Assembly: GCA_041277045.1 (NCBI GenBank)
Contig: JBGFSY010000003.1
Coordinates: 124,001-188,000 of the forward strand
Length of the DNA stretch: 64,000 bases
Direction of reading: 5' to 3'
Source: Reddybacter sp041277045
GTDB lineage: Bacteria > Pseudomonadota > Gammaproteobacteria > Pseudomonadales > Porticoccaceae
Every line of letters begins with the position of its first letter. The stretch's first letter is position 1. The notes under the pieces are model-generated. The model was not told the origin of the DNA. It did no database searches and saw only the letters and a list, made by a program, of their open reading frames with translations. Below, one piece after another: positions 18,631-28,231 of this stretch. A program made the translations under genes and the position numbers.

Positions 18631-19688
18631 ACCATTTATCCCGCTACGTGATGCGCTTTGTCTTTGGTGCCATCATTTTGGTACTACTCGTATTACTCAG
18701 TATTGACGTGATTGCTGCGGTGGTCGATGGCCTTGGCGATGTTCGCAATGACTACCAGTTTGCCGATGTGCTGTACAACGTCTGGTTGACTTTGCCGGCA
18801 CGCATCTACCGCAATATTGCCTTCGCTTCTTTAATCGGTTGTTTGATTGGCCTGGGTATATTAGCGGGCAATAGTGAGTTGGTAATTATGCGCGCTGCCG
18901 GCGTGTCGCTGCTGCGCATTACCGGTTTTGTGTTGCGCCCCGTTTTATTGGTCATTGTAGCGGGCGTGTTGCTGGGCGAGTTTGTCGTGCCCTACACGGA
19001 CCAGTTGGCGGAAAGTCGCCGTATGCTGCTGCGTGGTGAGCAGGAGAATTTATCTGCCACCAGCGGTGTCTGGAACCGAGAGGGCAGGGAGTTTATTCAT
19101 TTTAACGGGGTTTATCCCAACGGCAAGTTGTTCGGTGTTACCCGTTATCGCTTTAGTGAACAGCGCGAAATCGAAGAGGTCAGCTTTGCCGCTCGGGCGA
19201 CTTTCTTTAAGGACTATTGGCTGGAAGAAGAGGGTGTTGTTACTCGGTTCGTCGATGACGGCACGCAAACTAGTGAATTTTTAACGCGGCGCTGGGACTC
19301 CCATTTATCGCCCGATTTGTTAACGCTGATGGTTATGCCAGCAGACTCACTATCGATGGGCAGTTTGTACAGCTACGCTCAATACCTCGATGAGCAGGAG
19401 CAGAAGTCGTCGAAATACTGGCTAGCTTTTTGGAGCAAGGCATTACAGCCCCTCTCGGTACTCAGCTTGGTGTTAATCGCCACCTCTTTTGTGTTTGGCC
19501 CCCTGCGAGATGCAACCATGGGTTTTAAAATCTTTGCTGGGGTGATTGCCGGCATCGCCTTTCAAACCAGCCAGCAACTGCTGGGGCCATCGAGTGTGGT
19601 GTTTGGCTTCTCACCATTTTGGGCCGTGTTTACGCCGGCTATGGTGTGTATTGGTATTGGTTTGGTGTTGTTGCGGCGGGCGGCTTAG
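18627..19688 (+). CDS. lptG: LPS export permease LptG
   Basis: Partner of LptF in the LPS export ABC transporter. The product has 353 aa. It starts MNHLSRYVMRFVFGAIILVLL. Early helices include RIYRNIAFASLIGCLIGLG and GNSELVIMRAAGVS. A periplasmic beta-jellyroll region follows, and the last helices include FVFGPLRDATMGFKIFAGV, a typical LptG segment. It overlaps lptF by 4 bp and ends 28 bp before the convergent RDD gene. Confidence 0.95.
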   Translation: MNHLSRYVMRFVFGAIILVLLVLLSIDVIAAVVDGLGDVRNDYQFADVLYNVWLTLPARIYRNIAFASLIGCLIGLGILAGNSELVIMRAAGVSLLRITGFVLRPVLLVIVAGVLLGEFVVPYTDQLAESRRMLLRGEQENLSATSGVWNREGREFIHFNGVYPNGKLFGVTRYRFSEQREIEEVSFAARATFFKDYWLEEEGVVTRFVDDGTQTSEFLTRRWDSHLSPDLLTLMVMPADSLSMGSLYSYAQYLDEQEQKSSKYWLAFWSKALQPLSVLSLVLIATSFVFGPLRDATMGFKIFAGVIAGIAFQTSQQLLGPSSVVFGFSPFWAVFTPAMVCIGIGLVLLRRAA

Positions 19689-19716
19689 CTCGTTCATGCC
19701 TTGTTATTTCTAGACG

Positions 19717-20370
19717 CTATTTGTATCTAGATTCTATAGCCTCTTTATTGAGTTGTTTGCGAGTCTTTTCTTTTGGCAAAACCACAACCCGTGTCTGGCT
19801 CCAAATATCGTGCAGGCAATGTCCATCGCGATTAAACAGGCAATACACATAAGAAAGTCCGCCACATAATAGAGCGGGTGGTGCTAGTAGGCTGCGAATC
19901 CAGCACTGCTGCCAGCTGGCGAATGGGCTGGTGCCGGGTGCTGATTCATCGAGTTGTTCGAGACAGATATGCCAGGTTTTCATACCCAGGGTTTGGCCAC
20001 TGCGCCGCCAGCACCAGCTGTAAAACAGTGCGAGGCAAAGCCACCAGCCAAAGAGGAAGAAATAGCGCAAGGGGCCTTCGTATTCTAACCGTGTTGTTTC
20101 CTGACCTTGCGTTAATATTTGCGTGGCCGCGCTGCCATCGGTGAAGATCTGAATAACAAAGAAGGTTGTTGCGTAGGCAATGCTGATGGCGGCGAGTAGG
20201 AATATGTCGTACACCAGTGCCGCGATGCGCCGTATGGGGCGAGCAATAGGAAATGCAATGGGCAGGGCCTGGGGGCCGGAATCTATGCTCGTTTCTGTAG
20301 AGCTGCTCTGGTCTTTTAAAGGGGCGGTGCTGTCTGGCTTTTGGGGTGTGGCTGACAAGAGTGGCTCCAT
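19717..20370 (-). CDS. RDD family membrane protein
   Basis: Small integral membrane protein of unknown role. After a Pro/Ser-rich cytoplasmic lead of about 45 residues, the RDD signature reads RRIAALVYDIFLLAAISIAY (the Arg-Asp pair is R...YD). Membrane segments lie near residues 48-75 and 108-125, and a third near 165-180. The QTLGMKTWHICLE motif is typical of the family. Length is 217 aa. It is convergent with lptG and transcribed alone. Some RDD proteins act as Na+/H+ or metabolite exporters, but nothing here decides. Confidence 0.85.
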   Translation of the reverse strand: MEPLLSATPQKPDSTAPLKDQSSSTETSIDSGPQALPIAFPIARPIRRIAALVYDIFLLAAISIAYATTFFVIQIFTDGSAATQILTQGQETTRLEYEGPLRYFFLFGWWLCLALFYSWCWRRSGQTLGMKTWHICLEQLDESAPGTSPFASWQQCWIRSLLAPPALLCGGLSYVYCLFNRDGHCLHDIWSQTRVVVLPKEKTRKQLNKEAIESRYK

Positions 20371-20541
20371 GTGGCTGGTGTAGCAAGTTTGATGACATTG
20401 TGGCGGCTTGGGGCGCTAATTATAATGGCTTTGTTAGCGTAGCGCATTGGCCTGGCTTGAACGTGACTTGCTATGTCGGCTTATGCTGTAATAATAGTGT
20501 CAATTGAACGCTGTTGATTTTGTGCTCGGGGAGAATTGTTT

Positions 20542-20817
20542 TTGGCGACGATTAATATACAACGCTCACACCAGCTACCGCTGGATGAGATTAAGCAAAA
20601 AGCCGAGCAGCTGGCGCAGAATTTAACCCAGCGCATCGGCGGCCGGTATCGCTGGCAGGGTGATACCGTGCACTACACCTACACCGGGGTGAAGGCGCGT
20701 ATCGATTGCGGCGAGAGCGATATTCTTATCGATATAAATCTGAATTTTCTGGCTTCGGTTTTCCGGGGCACGATTGAGGAAGAGGTGAGGGAAACCCTCG
20801 ATAAGCATTTGGTTTGA
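20542..20817 (+). CDS. polyhydroxyalkanoic acid system family protein
   Basis: Small protein (92 aa) of the PHA_gran_rgn family, found with PHA granule genes in some Proteobacteria but of unsettled biochemical function. Recognisable parts are the ATINIQRSHQL start, the central RYRWQGDTVHYTYTG and the end IEEEVRETLDKHL. Two TTG codons are possible. TTG 20542 is preferred because GGGGAGAA ends 6 bp before it and the family begins MATI, while TTG 20536 would sit on the RBS. No PHA synthase is in the window. Confidence 0.8.
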   Translation: MATINIQRSHQLPLDEIKQKAEQLAQNLTQRIGGRYRWQGDTVHYTYTGVKARIDCGESDILIDINLNFLASVFRGTIEEEVRETLDKHLV

Positions 20818-20858
20818 GGGGCTATTCTGGTATTGCTAGTACTTTACTGCTTGCTCGA

Positions 20859-22031
20859 CTAAAGCAGGCCGCGAATAAAACTGCGGTCTAATTGCTTGAT
20901 GTCGGGTCGACCCGACAAAATCATATCCCGTTCAATTTCACTCTTTAACAAGCTCAATACCCGTTCAACGCCGGCCTGTCCGCCAGCGGCAAGCCCGTAC
21001 AGGTAGGGCCGGCCCATCATGCAGGCAGTGGCGCCCATGGCGAGGGCTTTTAATACGTGGCTGCCGCGCCGCACACCGCCGTCGAGAATAATTTCTAACT
21101 TATCGCCGACGGCTTCAGCAATTTCGGCGACGAGATCAATGGGTGCTGCCACGGTGTCGAGCTGGCGGCCGCCGTGATTGGATATGATCACCGCAGTAGC
21201 ACCGATGTCGGCAGCCCGCCGGGCATCTTCAACAGACAAAATACCTTTAATGGCAAAAGGTCCCTGCCAGCGGGCGGCGATTTTTTCGGCATAGGCCCAG
21301 TTCAGGGCGCGATCAAATTGTTCGTTAATGTATTTGCCCAGGGAGCTGACCTGGGAGCTACCCTCGGCAATATGGTGGCTCAGGTTGGCCATTTCCAGCG
21401 CCGGTGTTGTTAAGTAGTGGTAGCACCAGGCAGGGTGCAGGGCGAAACTGGTGAGGCTTTGCAGAGTTAACTGCGGGGGAATCGTCATGCCGGTGCGCAG
21501 GTCACGCTCGCGGTTACCCTGTACCACGGTGTCGACGGTCAGGCACAGGGCGTCGTATTTGGCGGCGCGACAGCGGTCGATCAACTCTTCATTAATCGCG
21601 TTGTCACGCAGTACGTAGAGCTGGAACATTTTTGGGCCGCTGGTTGCGGCGGCGACATCTTCAATCGTCGTGGTCGCCACCGTCGACATTGAGTACATTG
21701 TGCCGGACTGTTCAGCGGCACGGGCCACTGCGCGCTCACCTTCGTGGTGAAAAAAACGCGACATGCCAGTGGGTGACATCAACACCGGCCAATCGAGTTC
21801 GCAGCCCAGTACCCTGGTTTTCATGTTGATGGTGGTGACATCTTCAAGACAGCGGGGCACTATTTTGTATTTGTTAAAAGCTTGGGTGTTATTGAGGCGG
21901 GTCAATTCATCGTCGGCGCCGCCGTCAATGTAATGAAACAGCGGGGCGGGTAGTTTACGTTTGGCTTGCTGTCGAAAATCGTCGAGATTAAAACAACGTT
22001 TGATGGAGGGCGGGCTTAGGGAGAATGGCAT
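20859..22031 (-). CDS. FMN-dependent alpha-hydroxyacid dehydrogenase/oxidase (LldD-like)
   Basis: TIM-barrel flavoprotein of the lactate dehydrogenase/glycolate oxidase family, which oxidises L-2-hydroxyacids to 2-oxoacids. The catalytic and FMN-binding signature SNHGGRQLD lies near residue 285, and the C-terminal DGGVRRGSHVLKALAMGA phosphate-binding segment is present. The N-terminal FHYIDGGADDELT and the SPTGMSRFFHHEGERA stretch also match. At 390 aa it resembles membrane-linked L-lactate dehydrogenase, but mandelate or other 2-hydroxyacids are possible. It is an isolated gene, downstream of the amidohydrolase and separated from it by a strong stem. Confidence 0.85.
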   Translation of the reverse strand: MPFSLSPPSIKRCFNLDDFRQQAKRKLPAPLFHYIDGGADDELTRLNNTQAFNKYKIVPRCLEDVTTINMKTRVLGCELDWPVLMSPTGMSRFFHHEGERAVARAAEQSGTMYSMSTVATTTIEDVAAATSGPKMFQLYVLRDNAINEELIDRCRAAKYDALCLTVDTVVQGNRERDLRTGMTIPPQLTLQSLTSFALHPAWCYHYLTTPALEMANLSHHIAEGSSQVSSLGKYINEQFDRALNWAYAEKIAARWQGPFAIKGILSVEDARRAADIGATAVIISNHGGRQLDTVAAPIDLVAEIAEAVGDKLEIILDGGVRRGSHVLKALAMGATACMMGRPYLYGLAAGGQAGVERVLSLLKSEIERDMILSGRPDIKQLDRSFIRGLL

Positions 22032-22094
22032 GCGGTCATTCTAGCGGAAATATTGAAGGACTATCTATCGGGGGCTTATCTATAGCCCAAAACC

Positions 22095-22124
22095 AACAAA
22101 CCCACACCGAGGTGTGGGTTTGTT
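22095..22124 (-). terminator. 14-bp inverted repeat terminator after amidohydrolase gene
   Basis: AACAAACCCACACC (22095-22108) and GGTGTGGGTTTGTT (22111-22124) are perfect inverse repeats around 2 bp. They lie 22 bp past the amidohydrolase stop on the minus strand. After the stem that strand continues with a T/G-rich stretch. It probably ends the amidohydrolase transcript and so separates it from the alpha-hydroxyacid dehydrogenase gene. Confidence 0.65.
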
Positions 22125-22145
22125 GTTAGCTGCGAAGAGGAGTGC

Positions 22146-23918
22146 TTATGCGGCTCTTTCTTTAGCAATCTTGGCTGAACTTTTACCACGGCCATTGCGC
22201 AGTAGCTCGCCGGGAGTGGCACCGGTGCATTCACCGTTGTCAAAGGTCACTTCACCATTGACGATGATGGCTTGATAGCCTTCGGCGCGTTTAATGCGGC
22301 GCCATTCGCCTGCGGGTAAGTCGTGGACGATTTCGCCAATCCACTCGTCGCCATCACCGAGGGCGTTGATGTCGTAAACCACGACATCGGCGGCCCAGCC
22401 GGCACGTAGCACACCGCGCTCTTTCAGGCCTGCCGCTTGAGCGGGCAGGGCGGCGAGTCGATAGTGGGCCTCTTCCAGAGTGATCTTTTCTTCATCGCGC
22501 ACCAACCACTTGAGGAAGTCGGTGGTGTAGGCGCCGCCGGTGAAGAACTTGGTGTGAGCACCACCGTCGGAAACACCGGGGATGGTGTAGCTGTTGTCGT
22601 TGATGATTTCAGCCATAAAGTCGGCGTTGAAGCCTTTGTCTGGGCCGAGGAAATGGACGTTGAGGTCGCCCTCGAGAGACAGATCGAGCATTACGTGAAT
22701 GGGGTGCTTGCCTTCCTCCTCACCAATTTGGGCGAGGGTTTTGCCGACGTATTTCTCCAGTGACTTGGTGCCGTGGACATCCTGCACCTGCAGTAGCGGA
22801 ACCGCGCCGCCAACACCGGCCTGAATGACCTGCAAACGCCGGTCGGCCTCTTCGGTTTCGGCAATGATGGCTTCACGCAGTTCGGGGTCTCTCAGCTTCT
22901 CGAGCTTTTCCGCTTTGGTGCCGGTGGTTAGCTTGCGCCAGGCGGGGCTGGCATCGTAGAGATTCCAGTGCTCGAGGGTGAAGCAAAAGCCGGTGCGCAC
23001 GGTGCCGGCTTGACCGTAAATTTGCAGGCCTTTATCGCGCGCATTATTGAGCCAGTCGAGACTGCGACGGTGAACGCGGGCGTTTTTGCGGGTGGGGGCG
23101 ATGGCGTTGTGCAGTACCGGGCGACCGGTGGCTGCTGCCAGGGTTTCGAGGAACTGCATGTCGGTTTTAATATCGCCGGTGGCTTGGGTGATTTGCACAT
23201 TGCCCTCGCCGCGCTCGCGCAGTACTTCGGCGAGGTTGAGCACCTCGGCATCGGTCATGGTGTCGGTGACCATGGGGGTGCCGTCGAAATCGGCCTGGGT
23301 GGAGTTTTCACCGAGGCGCTGGATGGAGAAGCCCATCAAACCCGCTTCCATGCCCTCGTTGAGGAGGCGCTTCAGTTCGATGCGTTCAGTGGGAGTGGCT
23401 TCACGGGTTTTTGCCGCTTCAAGACCCATGACATAGGTCAGCAGGGAGGCGGTGGGCATATAGTGTACGCAGTTAATGCCTTTGGGCCTGGCATCGAGTG
23501 AGTCGAGGTACTCGGGGATGGTCTCCCAGGTAAAGGGCATGCCGATTTTCATGCAGTCATAGGGGATGGCCTCGGTGCGGGTCATGGTCAGCAGTGAGCG
23601 CTCGCGATACTCGGGCTTCACGGGGGCAAAGCCGAATCCACAGTTGCCCAGCACCACGGTGGTGACACCGTGCCAGCCGGAAATGGTGCAGTAGGGATCC
23701 CAGTGGATTTGTGCATCGTAGTGGGTGTGTAGATCGACAAAGCCGGGGCAGACAATCTTGCCCGTGGCATCGATGACTTCTTTGGCTGCGCCGGGGGCTT
23801 CACCGCCGATTTGCGCGATCTTGCCATCTTTGATCCAGACATCGGCTATGCGTCGCGGGGCACGTGTGCCATCGACAACGGTGCCGCCCTTGATTTGAAT
23901 ATCGTAAACGTCGGACAT
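22146..23918 (-). CDS. amidohydrolase, N-acyl-D-amino-acid deacylase-like
   Basis: Metal-dependent amidohydrolase of the D-aminoacylase/dihydroorotase-like group. An N-terminal beta-sandwich (YDIQIKGGTVVDGTRAP) leads into the barrel with metal motif GFVDLHTHYDAQ (HxH near residue 63). The C-terminal sandwich ends in GWAADVVVYDINAL and VNGEVTFDNGECTGATPG. That last signature is typical of D-aminoacylase-like proteins. Length is 590 aa. The substrate is unknown, and many such genes are annotated as D-aminoacylase without proof. It is monocistronic, with a 524-bp upstream gap shared with oadG. Confidence 0.82.
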   Translation of the reverse strand: MSDVYDIQIKGGTVVDGTRAPRRIADVWIKDGKIAQIGGEAPGAAKEVIDATGKIVCPGFVDLHTHYDAQIHWDPYCTISGWHGVTTVVLGNCGFGFAPVKPEYRERSLLTMTRTEAIPYDCMKIGMPFTWETIPEYLDSLDARPKGINCVHYMPTASLLTYVMGLEAAKTREATPTERIELKRLLNEGMEAGLMGFSIQRLGENSTQADFDGTPMVTDTMTDAEVLNLAEVLRERGEGNVQITQATGDIKTDMQFLETLAAATGRPVLHNAIAPTRKNARVHRRSLDWLNNARDKGLQIYGQAGTVRTGFCFTLEHWNLYDASPAWRKLTTGTKAEKLEKLRDPELREAIIAETEEADRRLQVIQAGVGGAVPLLQVQDVHGTKSLEKYVGKTLAQIGEEEGKHPIHVMLDLSLEGDLNVHFLGPDKGFNADFMAEIINDNSYTIPGVSDGGAHTKFFTGGAYTTDFLKWLVRDEEKITLEEAHYRLAALPAQAAGLKERGVLRAGWAADVVVYDINALGDGDEWIGEIVHDLPAGEWRRIKRAEGYQAIIVNGEVTFDNGECTGATPGELLRNGRGKSSAKIAKERAA

Positions 23919-24442
23919 GGTTAACTCTCCTAAGGTAGAAACGGTGAGATGTCGTTCAGAGAATGAAGGCGGCAGGCTGCTGTTTTTTTTATCGAACGAA
24001 TGACAGTCAGCCGTAATTATTCAAATTGAACGTATCTGGTTTATAGTTTTATGGGCAGTTTATGTTCAGAAGCCGGCGGCAAAATTGAAATTTGCTGCGG
24101 GTATCTGTAGCCCCCTGTCAATTTCAATTCACTATAGCACTAGAGCAATCGGCGAAGGAAGTCAGTAAAAGTGACTGCATATGGGCGTTTTTATTCCTTT
24201 CAGCTTGGAGCGTAGTGCGACGGCGTTATTAAACTTAGGCCGTTTGAATCGTAAACTCACTTTGTTTCGAGGCCGTGGATCGCTTACAATTCGCCAGTTG
24301 TGAATGTCTTATTGGCAGGCGCAGTCGCTAACACTTTTCTCGCCTCGGTGAGGCGCGGTATGAGGTTTGACCGGTTTTGTTTGAGGGTGGGTTAGGGCTG
24401 TTGGCTGAAGGGCTGTGTACGGAGTGATATAAGGGCAAGTTT
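23919..24442. other. 524-bp divergent intergenic region (amidohydrolase / oadG)
   Basis: No credible gene on either strand. It must hold the promoters for the amidohydrolase gene (minus) and the oad operon (plus). A short stem (CGCCTC at 24341-24346, GAGGCG at 24350-24355, GGT loop) lies about 90 bp before oadG in its presumed leader. I could not recognise a riboswitch or operator. Confidence 0.5.
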
Positions 24443-24679
24443 ATGGAAGTCGATTTATTTCAACAGGGCATCGATCTGATGCTCTTTGGTATGGGCACAG
24501 TGTTTGCGTTTCTGATCTTATTGGTCGGCGCACTTACCCTGATGTCCTGGGTGATCACCCGCTTTTTCCCCGAACCCGTGCCACCGCCGGTGGCCGTGCA
24601 AATGGCCCCGGTGACAGCCGTAGAGCCTCGTATACAAGCCGTCATACAAGCGGCAATTGATAAACATCGCGGCAAGTAG
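24443..24679 (+). CDS. oadG: oxaloacetate decarboxylase gamma chain
   Basis: Small membrane subunit (78 aa) of the Na+-pumping oxaloacetate decarboxylase. It has one N-terminal helix (LMLFGMGTVFAFLILLVGALTLM, about 12-35). A Pro-rich linker (PEPVPPPVA) and a short soluble end follow. In the family the soluble end binds the alpha subunit and Zn2+. Here the usual C-terminal His cluster is reduced to DKHRGK. It is first in oadG-oadA-oadB. Confidence 0.92.
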   Translation: MEVDLFQQGIDLMLFGMGTVFAFLILLVGALTLMSWVITRFFPEPVPPPVAVQMAPVTAVEPRIQAVIQAAIDKHRGK

Positions 24680-24751
24680 GCCTCAGAATTTATTAAGAAC
24701 GAGCTGCAGTGTCAACGCAGCCCCATCGTTTAAACAGTTGAGAGTGATTTA

Positions 24752-26533
24752 ATGGTAGAGCAGAAAAAAGCCCTTGGTATTACCGATGTGGTGTTGCGCG
24801 ATGCGCACCAATCCCTTTTCGCCACGCGTTTACGCATCGATGATATGTTGCCGATTGCCGAGAAGCTCGACAAAGTTGGCTTTTGGTCGCTGGAAACCTG
24901 GGGTGGGGCAACGTTTGATGCCTGCATCCGCTATTTGGGTGAAGACCCCTGGGATCGCATCCGCGAGCTGAAAAAGGCGATGCCCAATACGCCTCAGCAA
25001 ATGCTTTTTAGAGGGCAGAACATTCTCGGTTATCGTCACTATGCCGATGACGTAGTGACTAAGTTTGTCGAGCGTGCCGCCGTCAACGGTGTCGACGTTT
25101 TTCGCGTGTTTGATGCGATGAATGATGTGCGCAATTTACGCACCGCCCTTCAGGCAGTAAAGAACGTTGGCAAACATGCCCAGGGTACGATCTCCTATAC
25201 CGTCAGCCCGGTACACAGCATCGACCTCTGGGTAGATATGGCCCGTGAGCTGGAAGACATGCAGGCCGACTCCATCTGCATTAAAGATATGGCCGGTTTG
25301 TTGACACCCTATACGGGTTTTGAGCTGGTCAGTCGTCTGAAGAAGGCGGTCAATATTCCGATTCACATTCAATGCCATGCCACGACTGGCATGTCGACGG
25401 CGACCTACCTGAAGTGTATTGAAGCCGGCATTGATAATGTCGACACGGCGATTTCATCGATGTCGATGACTTACGGTCATTCGCCCACCGAGGCCCTGGT
25501 GGCCATACTTGAGGGCACTGAGCGCGATACTGGTCTCGATATGGGGCTGTTGGAAGAAATTGCTGCCTATTTCCGCGAGGTCAGAAAGAAATACGCCAAG
25601 TTTGAAGGCTCTCTGCGAGGTGTCGATTCACGCATTCTCGTTGCCCAGGTGCCCGGCGGTATGCTCACCAACATGGAAAGTCAATTACACGAGCAGGGTG
25701 CCATTGAAAAGTTTGACGAAGTATTGGCTGAAATCCCCCGCGTCAGAGAAGACCTCGGTTTCATTCCGCTGGTGACGCCCACCTCGCAAATTGTTGGCAC
25801 CCAGTCGGTGATCAACATCCTCACCGGCGAGCGCTATAAAACGATTACCAAAGAGACCGCCGGTGTCTTGAAAGGTGAATACGGTGCCACGCCAGCGCCG
25901 GTAAATGCTGAGCTGCAGGCCAAGGTGCTGGAAGGTGGTGAAGCGATTACTGTGCGCCCTGCCGATTTAATTCCCGCCGAGCTGGACAAACTGATCGCCG
26001 AGCTCGATGGCGAAGCGCAGGAAAAAAATATCACCTTAAAACAGGGTGAGCAAAAGATTGACGACGTACTGACCTATGCCCTGTTTCCGCAAATTGGTTT
26101 GAAGTTTCTCGAAAACCGCGACGACCCCTCGGCCTTTGAGCCGGTGCCGACGGGTAAAGAGGGTGGCCTTGTCACCAACGATAGTGGCGAAGAAATTTAT
26201 ACGGTGAAGGTAGAAGGTCGCGACTACACCGTTGCTGTCAGTAATGGCGGGGATGTGTCGGCCATAGTGCCGATGGGTGGTGCTGCGCCTGCTGCCGGTG
26301 GCTCAGGGCCAGTGGGTGGCGGTGAGCTCGTACTGGCACCGCTAGCTGGCAATATTTTCAAGGTGCTGGTAAGCCCGGGTCAGCAGGTGGCCGAAGGTGA
26401 CAACCTGATTATTCTCGAGGCGATGAAGATGGAAACTGCCGTGAGTGCCGCACGAGCTGGCACCATCGGTGATGTCTTAGTGAAAGAGGGCGATGCCATT
26501 AGTGTTGGCGATCCCTTGGTCACACTCATCTAG
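24752..26533 (+). CDS. oadA: oxaloacetate decarboxylase alpha chain (biotin protein)
   Basis: Carboxyltransferase subunit that moves the carboxyl group of oxaloacetate to its own biotin, leaving pyruvate. An N-terminal HMGL-type barrel (GITDVVLRDAHQSLFATRLR start, metal-binding Asp in LRDAHQS) covers about 1-280. The conserved carboxylase domain runs to about 460. A Gly/Ala/Pro linker leads to a biotinyl domain with EAMKMET, biotin Lys559. The 593 aa length is typical. It lies 72 bp after oadG and 15 bp before oadB, one operon. Confidence 0.97.
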   Translation: MVEQKKALGITDVVLRDAHQSLFATRLRIDDMLPIAEKLDKVGFWSLETWGGATFDACIRYLGEDPWDRIRELKKAMPNTPQQMLFRGQNILGYRHYADDVVTKFVERAAVNGVDVFRVFDAMNDVRNLRTALQAVKNVGKHAQGTISYTVSPVHSIDLWVDMARELEDMQADSICIKDMAGLLTPYTGFELVSRLKKAVNIPIHIQCHATTGMSTATYLKCIEAGIDNVDTAISSMSMTYGHSPTEALVAILEGTERDTGLDMGLLEEIAAYFREVRKKYAKFEGSLRGVDSRILVAQVPGGMLTNMESQLHEQGAIEKFDEVLAEIPRVREDLGFIPLVTPTSQIVGTQSVINILTGERYKTITKETAGVLKGEYGATPAPVNAELQAKVLEGGEAITVRPADLIPAELDKLIAELDGEAQEKNITLKQGEQKIDDVLTYALFPQIGLKFLENRDDPSAFEPVPTGKEGGLVTNDSGEEIYTVKVEGRDYTVAVSNGGDVSAIVPMGGAAPAAGGSGPVGGGELVLAPLAGNIFKVLVSPGQQVAEGDNLIILEAMKMETAVSAARAGTIGDVLVKEGDAISVGDPLVTLI

Positions 26534-26548
26534 CCTACGGAGTAAATC

Positions 26549-27721
26549 ATGGAACAAATGTTAAAACTCTGGACCGAATCGGGTCTAGCACAAGTCGATG
26601 CTGGCACGGTCGTGATGATGGCAGTTGGCTTTACCCTGCTGTTTCTGGCCATCCGCAAAGGTTTTGAACCCCTGTTGTTGGTACCCATTGGCTTTGGCAC
26701 CATCCTCGTTAATATCCCCGGTGCCGGTTTTGAGGCCGCGCCCATCTACGATGCGATGGGCCATCTCGAATCCCCCGGCGGCTTGATGTACTACATCTAC
26801 AATGTCGGTATTGCCTCGGGCATGTTCCCGCTGATTATCTTTATGGGTGTCGGTGCGATGACCGACTTTGGCCCCCTGCTGGCCAATCCGAAAACCCTAT
26901 TACTCGGTGCCGCCGCGCAAGTGGGTATTTTCGTTACGGTGATGGGTGCGGTGGGCTTGAGCAGTTTGGGGATTCTCGACTTCTCTATTCGCGATGCGGC
27001 ATCGATCGGTATTATCGGTGGGGCCGATGGACCGACGGCGATCTTTGTGACCAGTAAGCTGTCGCCGGATTTACTCGGTGCGGTAGCGGTTGCTGCTTAT
27101 TCCTATATGGCGCTGGTGCCGATTATTCAGCCACCAATTATGCGCGCGCTGACTACAGAGGCCGAGCGAAAAATTGAAATGGTACAGCTGCGCCCCGTAT
27201 CAACCCGGGAAAAAATTGTTTTCCCCATGTTGCTATTAGGTCTTGTGGCCATGTTGCTACCGAGTGCTGCACCGCTGCTGGGTATGTTCTGCTTCGGTAA
27301 TTTAATGCGTGAATGTGGCGTTGTTGATCGTTTGAGTGATACCACGCAAAACGCTTTGATCAACATTGTCACCATCTTTCTCGGTCTCGCCGTTGGTTCT
27401 AAAATGAGTGCCGATAAGTTTCTCAACTGGGAAACCTTGGGAATTCTTGCCCTCGGTGCACTGGCATTTTGCATTGGCACTGCGGCCGGAGTGCTGATGG
27501 CCAAGTTGATGAATCGCTTTAGTGATACGCCAATTAATCCTTTAATTGGCTCGGCGGGAGTGTCGGCTGTACCGATGGCCGCGCGAGTGTCGAATAAAAT
27601 TGGCCTTGAAGCCAATCCGCAGAACTTTTTATTGATGCACGCCATGGGGCCGAATGTGGCCGGTGTTATCGGCTCGGCTGTTGCAGCTGGAGTGATGATT
27701 TCTATGGTTTCCGGGCTTTGA
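26549..27721 (+). CDS. oadB: oxaloacetate decarboxylase beta chain (Na+ pump)
   Basis: Integral membrane subunit that decarboxylates carboxybiotin and exports Na+. It is strongly hydrophobic over 390 aa. The sodium-site segment GGADGPTAIFVTSKLSP (about 150-166) contains the conserved Asp. The C-terminal segment GSAGVSAVPMAARVSNKIG (near 333) is the second signature. The N-terminus has LFLAIRKGFEPLLLVPIGFG. It is downstream of oadA (15 bp) and upstream of bolA (23 bp). The complex would consume oxaloacetate, build a Na+ gradient, and depend on biotin. Confidence 0.97.
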   Translation: MEQMLKLWTESGLAQVDAGTVVMMAVGFTLLFLAIRKGFEPLLLVPIGFGTILVNIPGAGFEAAPIYDAMGHLESPGGLMYYIYNVGIASGMFPLIIFMGVGAMTDFGPLLANPKTLLLGAAAQVGIFVTVMGAVGLSSLGILDFSIRDAASIGIIGGADGPTAIFVTSKLSPDLLGAVAVAAYSYMALVPIIQPPIMRALTTEAERKIEMVQLRPVSTREKIVFPMLLLGLVAMLLPSAAPLLGMFCFGNLMRECGVVDRLSDTTQNALINIVTIFLGLAVGSKMSADKFLNWETLGILALGALAFCIGTAAGVLMAKLMNRFSDTPINPLIGSAGVSAVPMAARVSNKIGLEANPQNFLLMHAMGPNVAGVIGSAVAAGVMISMVSGL

Positions 27722-27744
27722 ATGTCGGCACCGGGAGTTTATAG

Positions 27745-28050
27745 ATGACTGTACAGGAAGCCATCATCAACAAACTGCGTGAGGGCCTATCGCCCACGCA
27801 TTTACAGGTCGACAATGTCAGTCATATGCATGCCGTACCGGCAGACGCCGAGACTCATTTTGATATTGTTGTTGTCTCTGACACGTTTGCAGGTCTGCGC
27901 GCGGTGCAATGTCATCAACGCGTTTATCAATTGCTTGCTGAAGAATTGTCTTCTGGCGTTCATGCTCTGGCTATCCATGCCTTCACGCCAGAGTACTGGG
28001 CGCAAAGTGGTGAGGTTCCAGCTCCGCCAGAATGTCTCGGTGGTGAGTAG
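27745..28050 (+). CDS. bolA: BolA family protein
   Basis: Small (101 aa) BolA/IbaG-type protein. BolA proteins bind monothiol glutaredoxins with [2Fe-2S] clusters and can act in DNA binding and morphology. Visible are the IINKLREGLSPTHLQV helix, the SHMHAVPADAETHFDIVVVSDTFAG loop and strand, and the LAEELSSGVHALAIHAFTPEYW end with the conserved HAL-I-H motif. This resembles BolA rather than IbaG. It starts 23 bp after oadB and may be cotranscribed with it. The link in function is unclear. Confidence 0.9.
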   Translation: MTVQEAIINKLREGLSPTHLQVDNVSHMHAVPADAETHFDIVVVSDTFAGLRAVQCHQRVYQLLAEELSSGVHALAIHAFTPEYWAQSGEVPAPPECLGGE

Positions 28051-28231
28051 CTTACTAAAATAATCCTGTTTTTTTTAGGCTGCTCTGTCCTGGAAAAAAT
28101 CAGTGCTCGATTTTCGTTAAATAGCTTTTAAAGATAGTCCTCAACGGTAGTTCTCTTAACCTAGATCAATTCCAGCTTATCCCTCGAATGCTCTAATTAC
28201 CGGGTCATTTTCTTAGAGAGGGATAGATAGT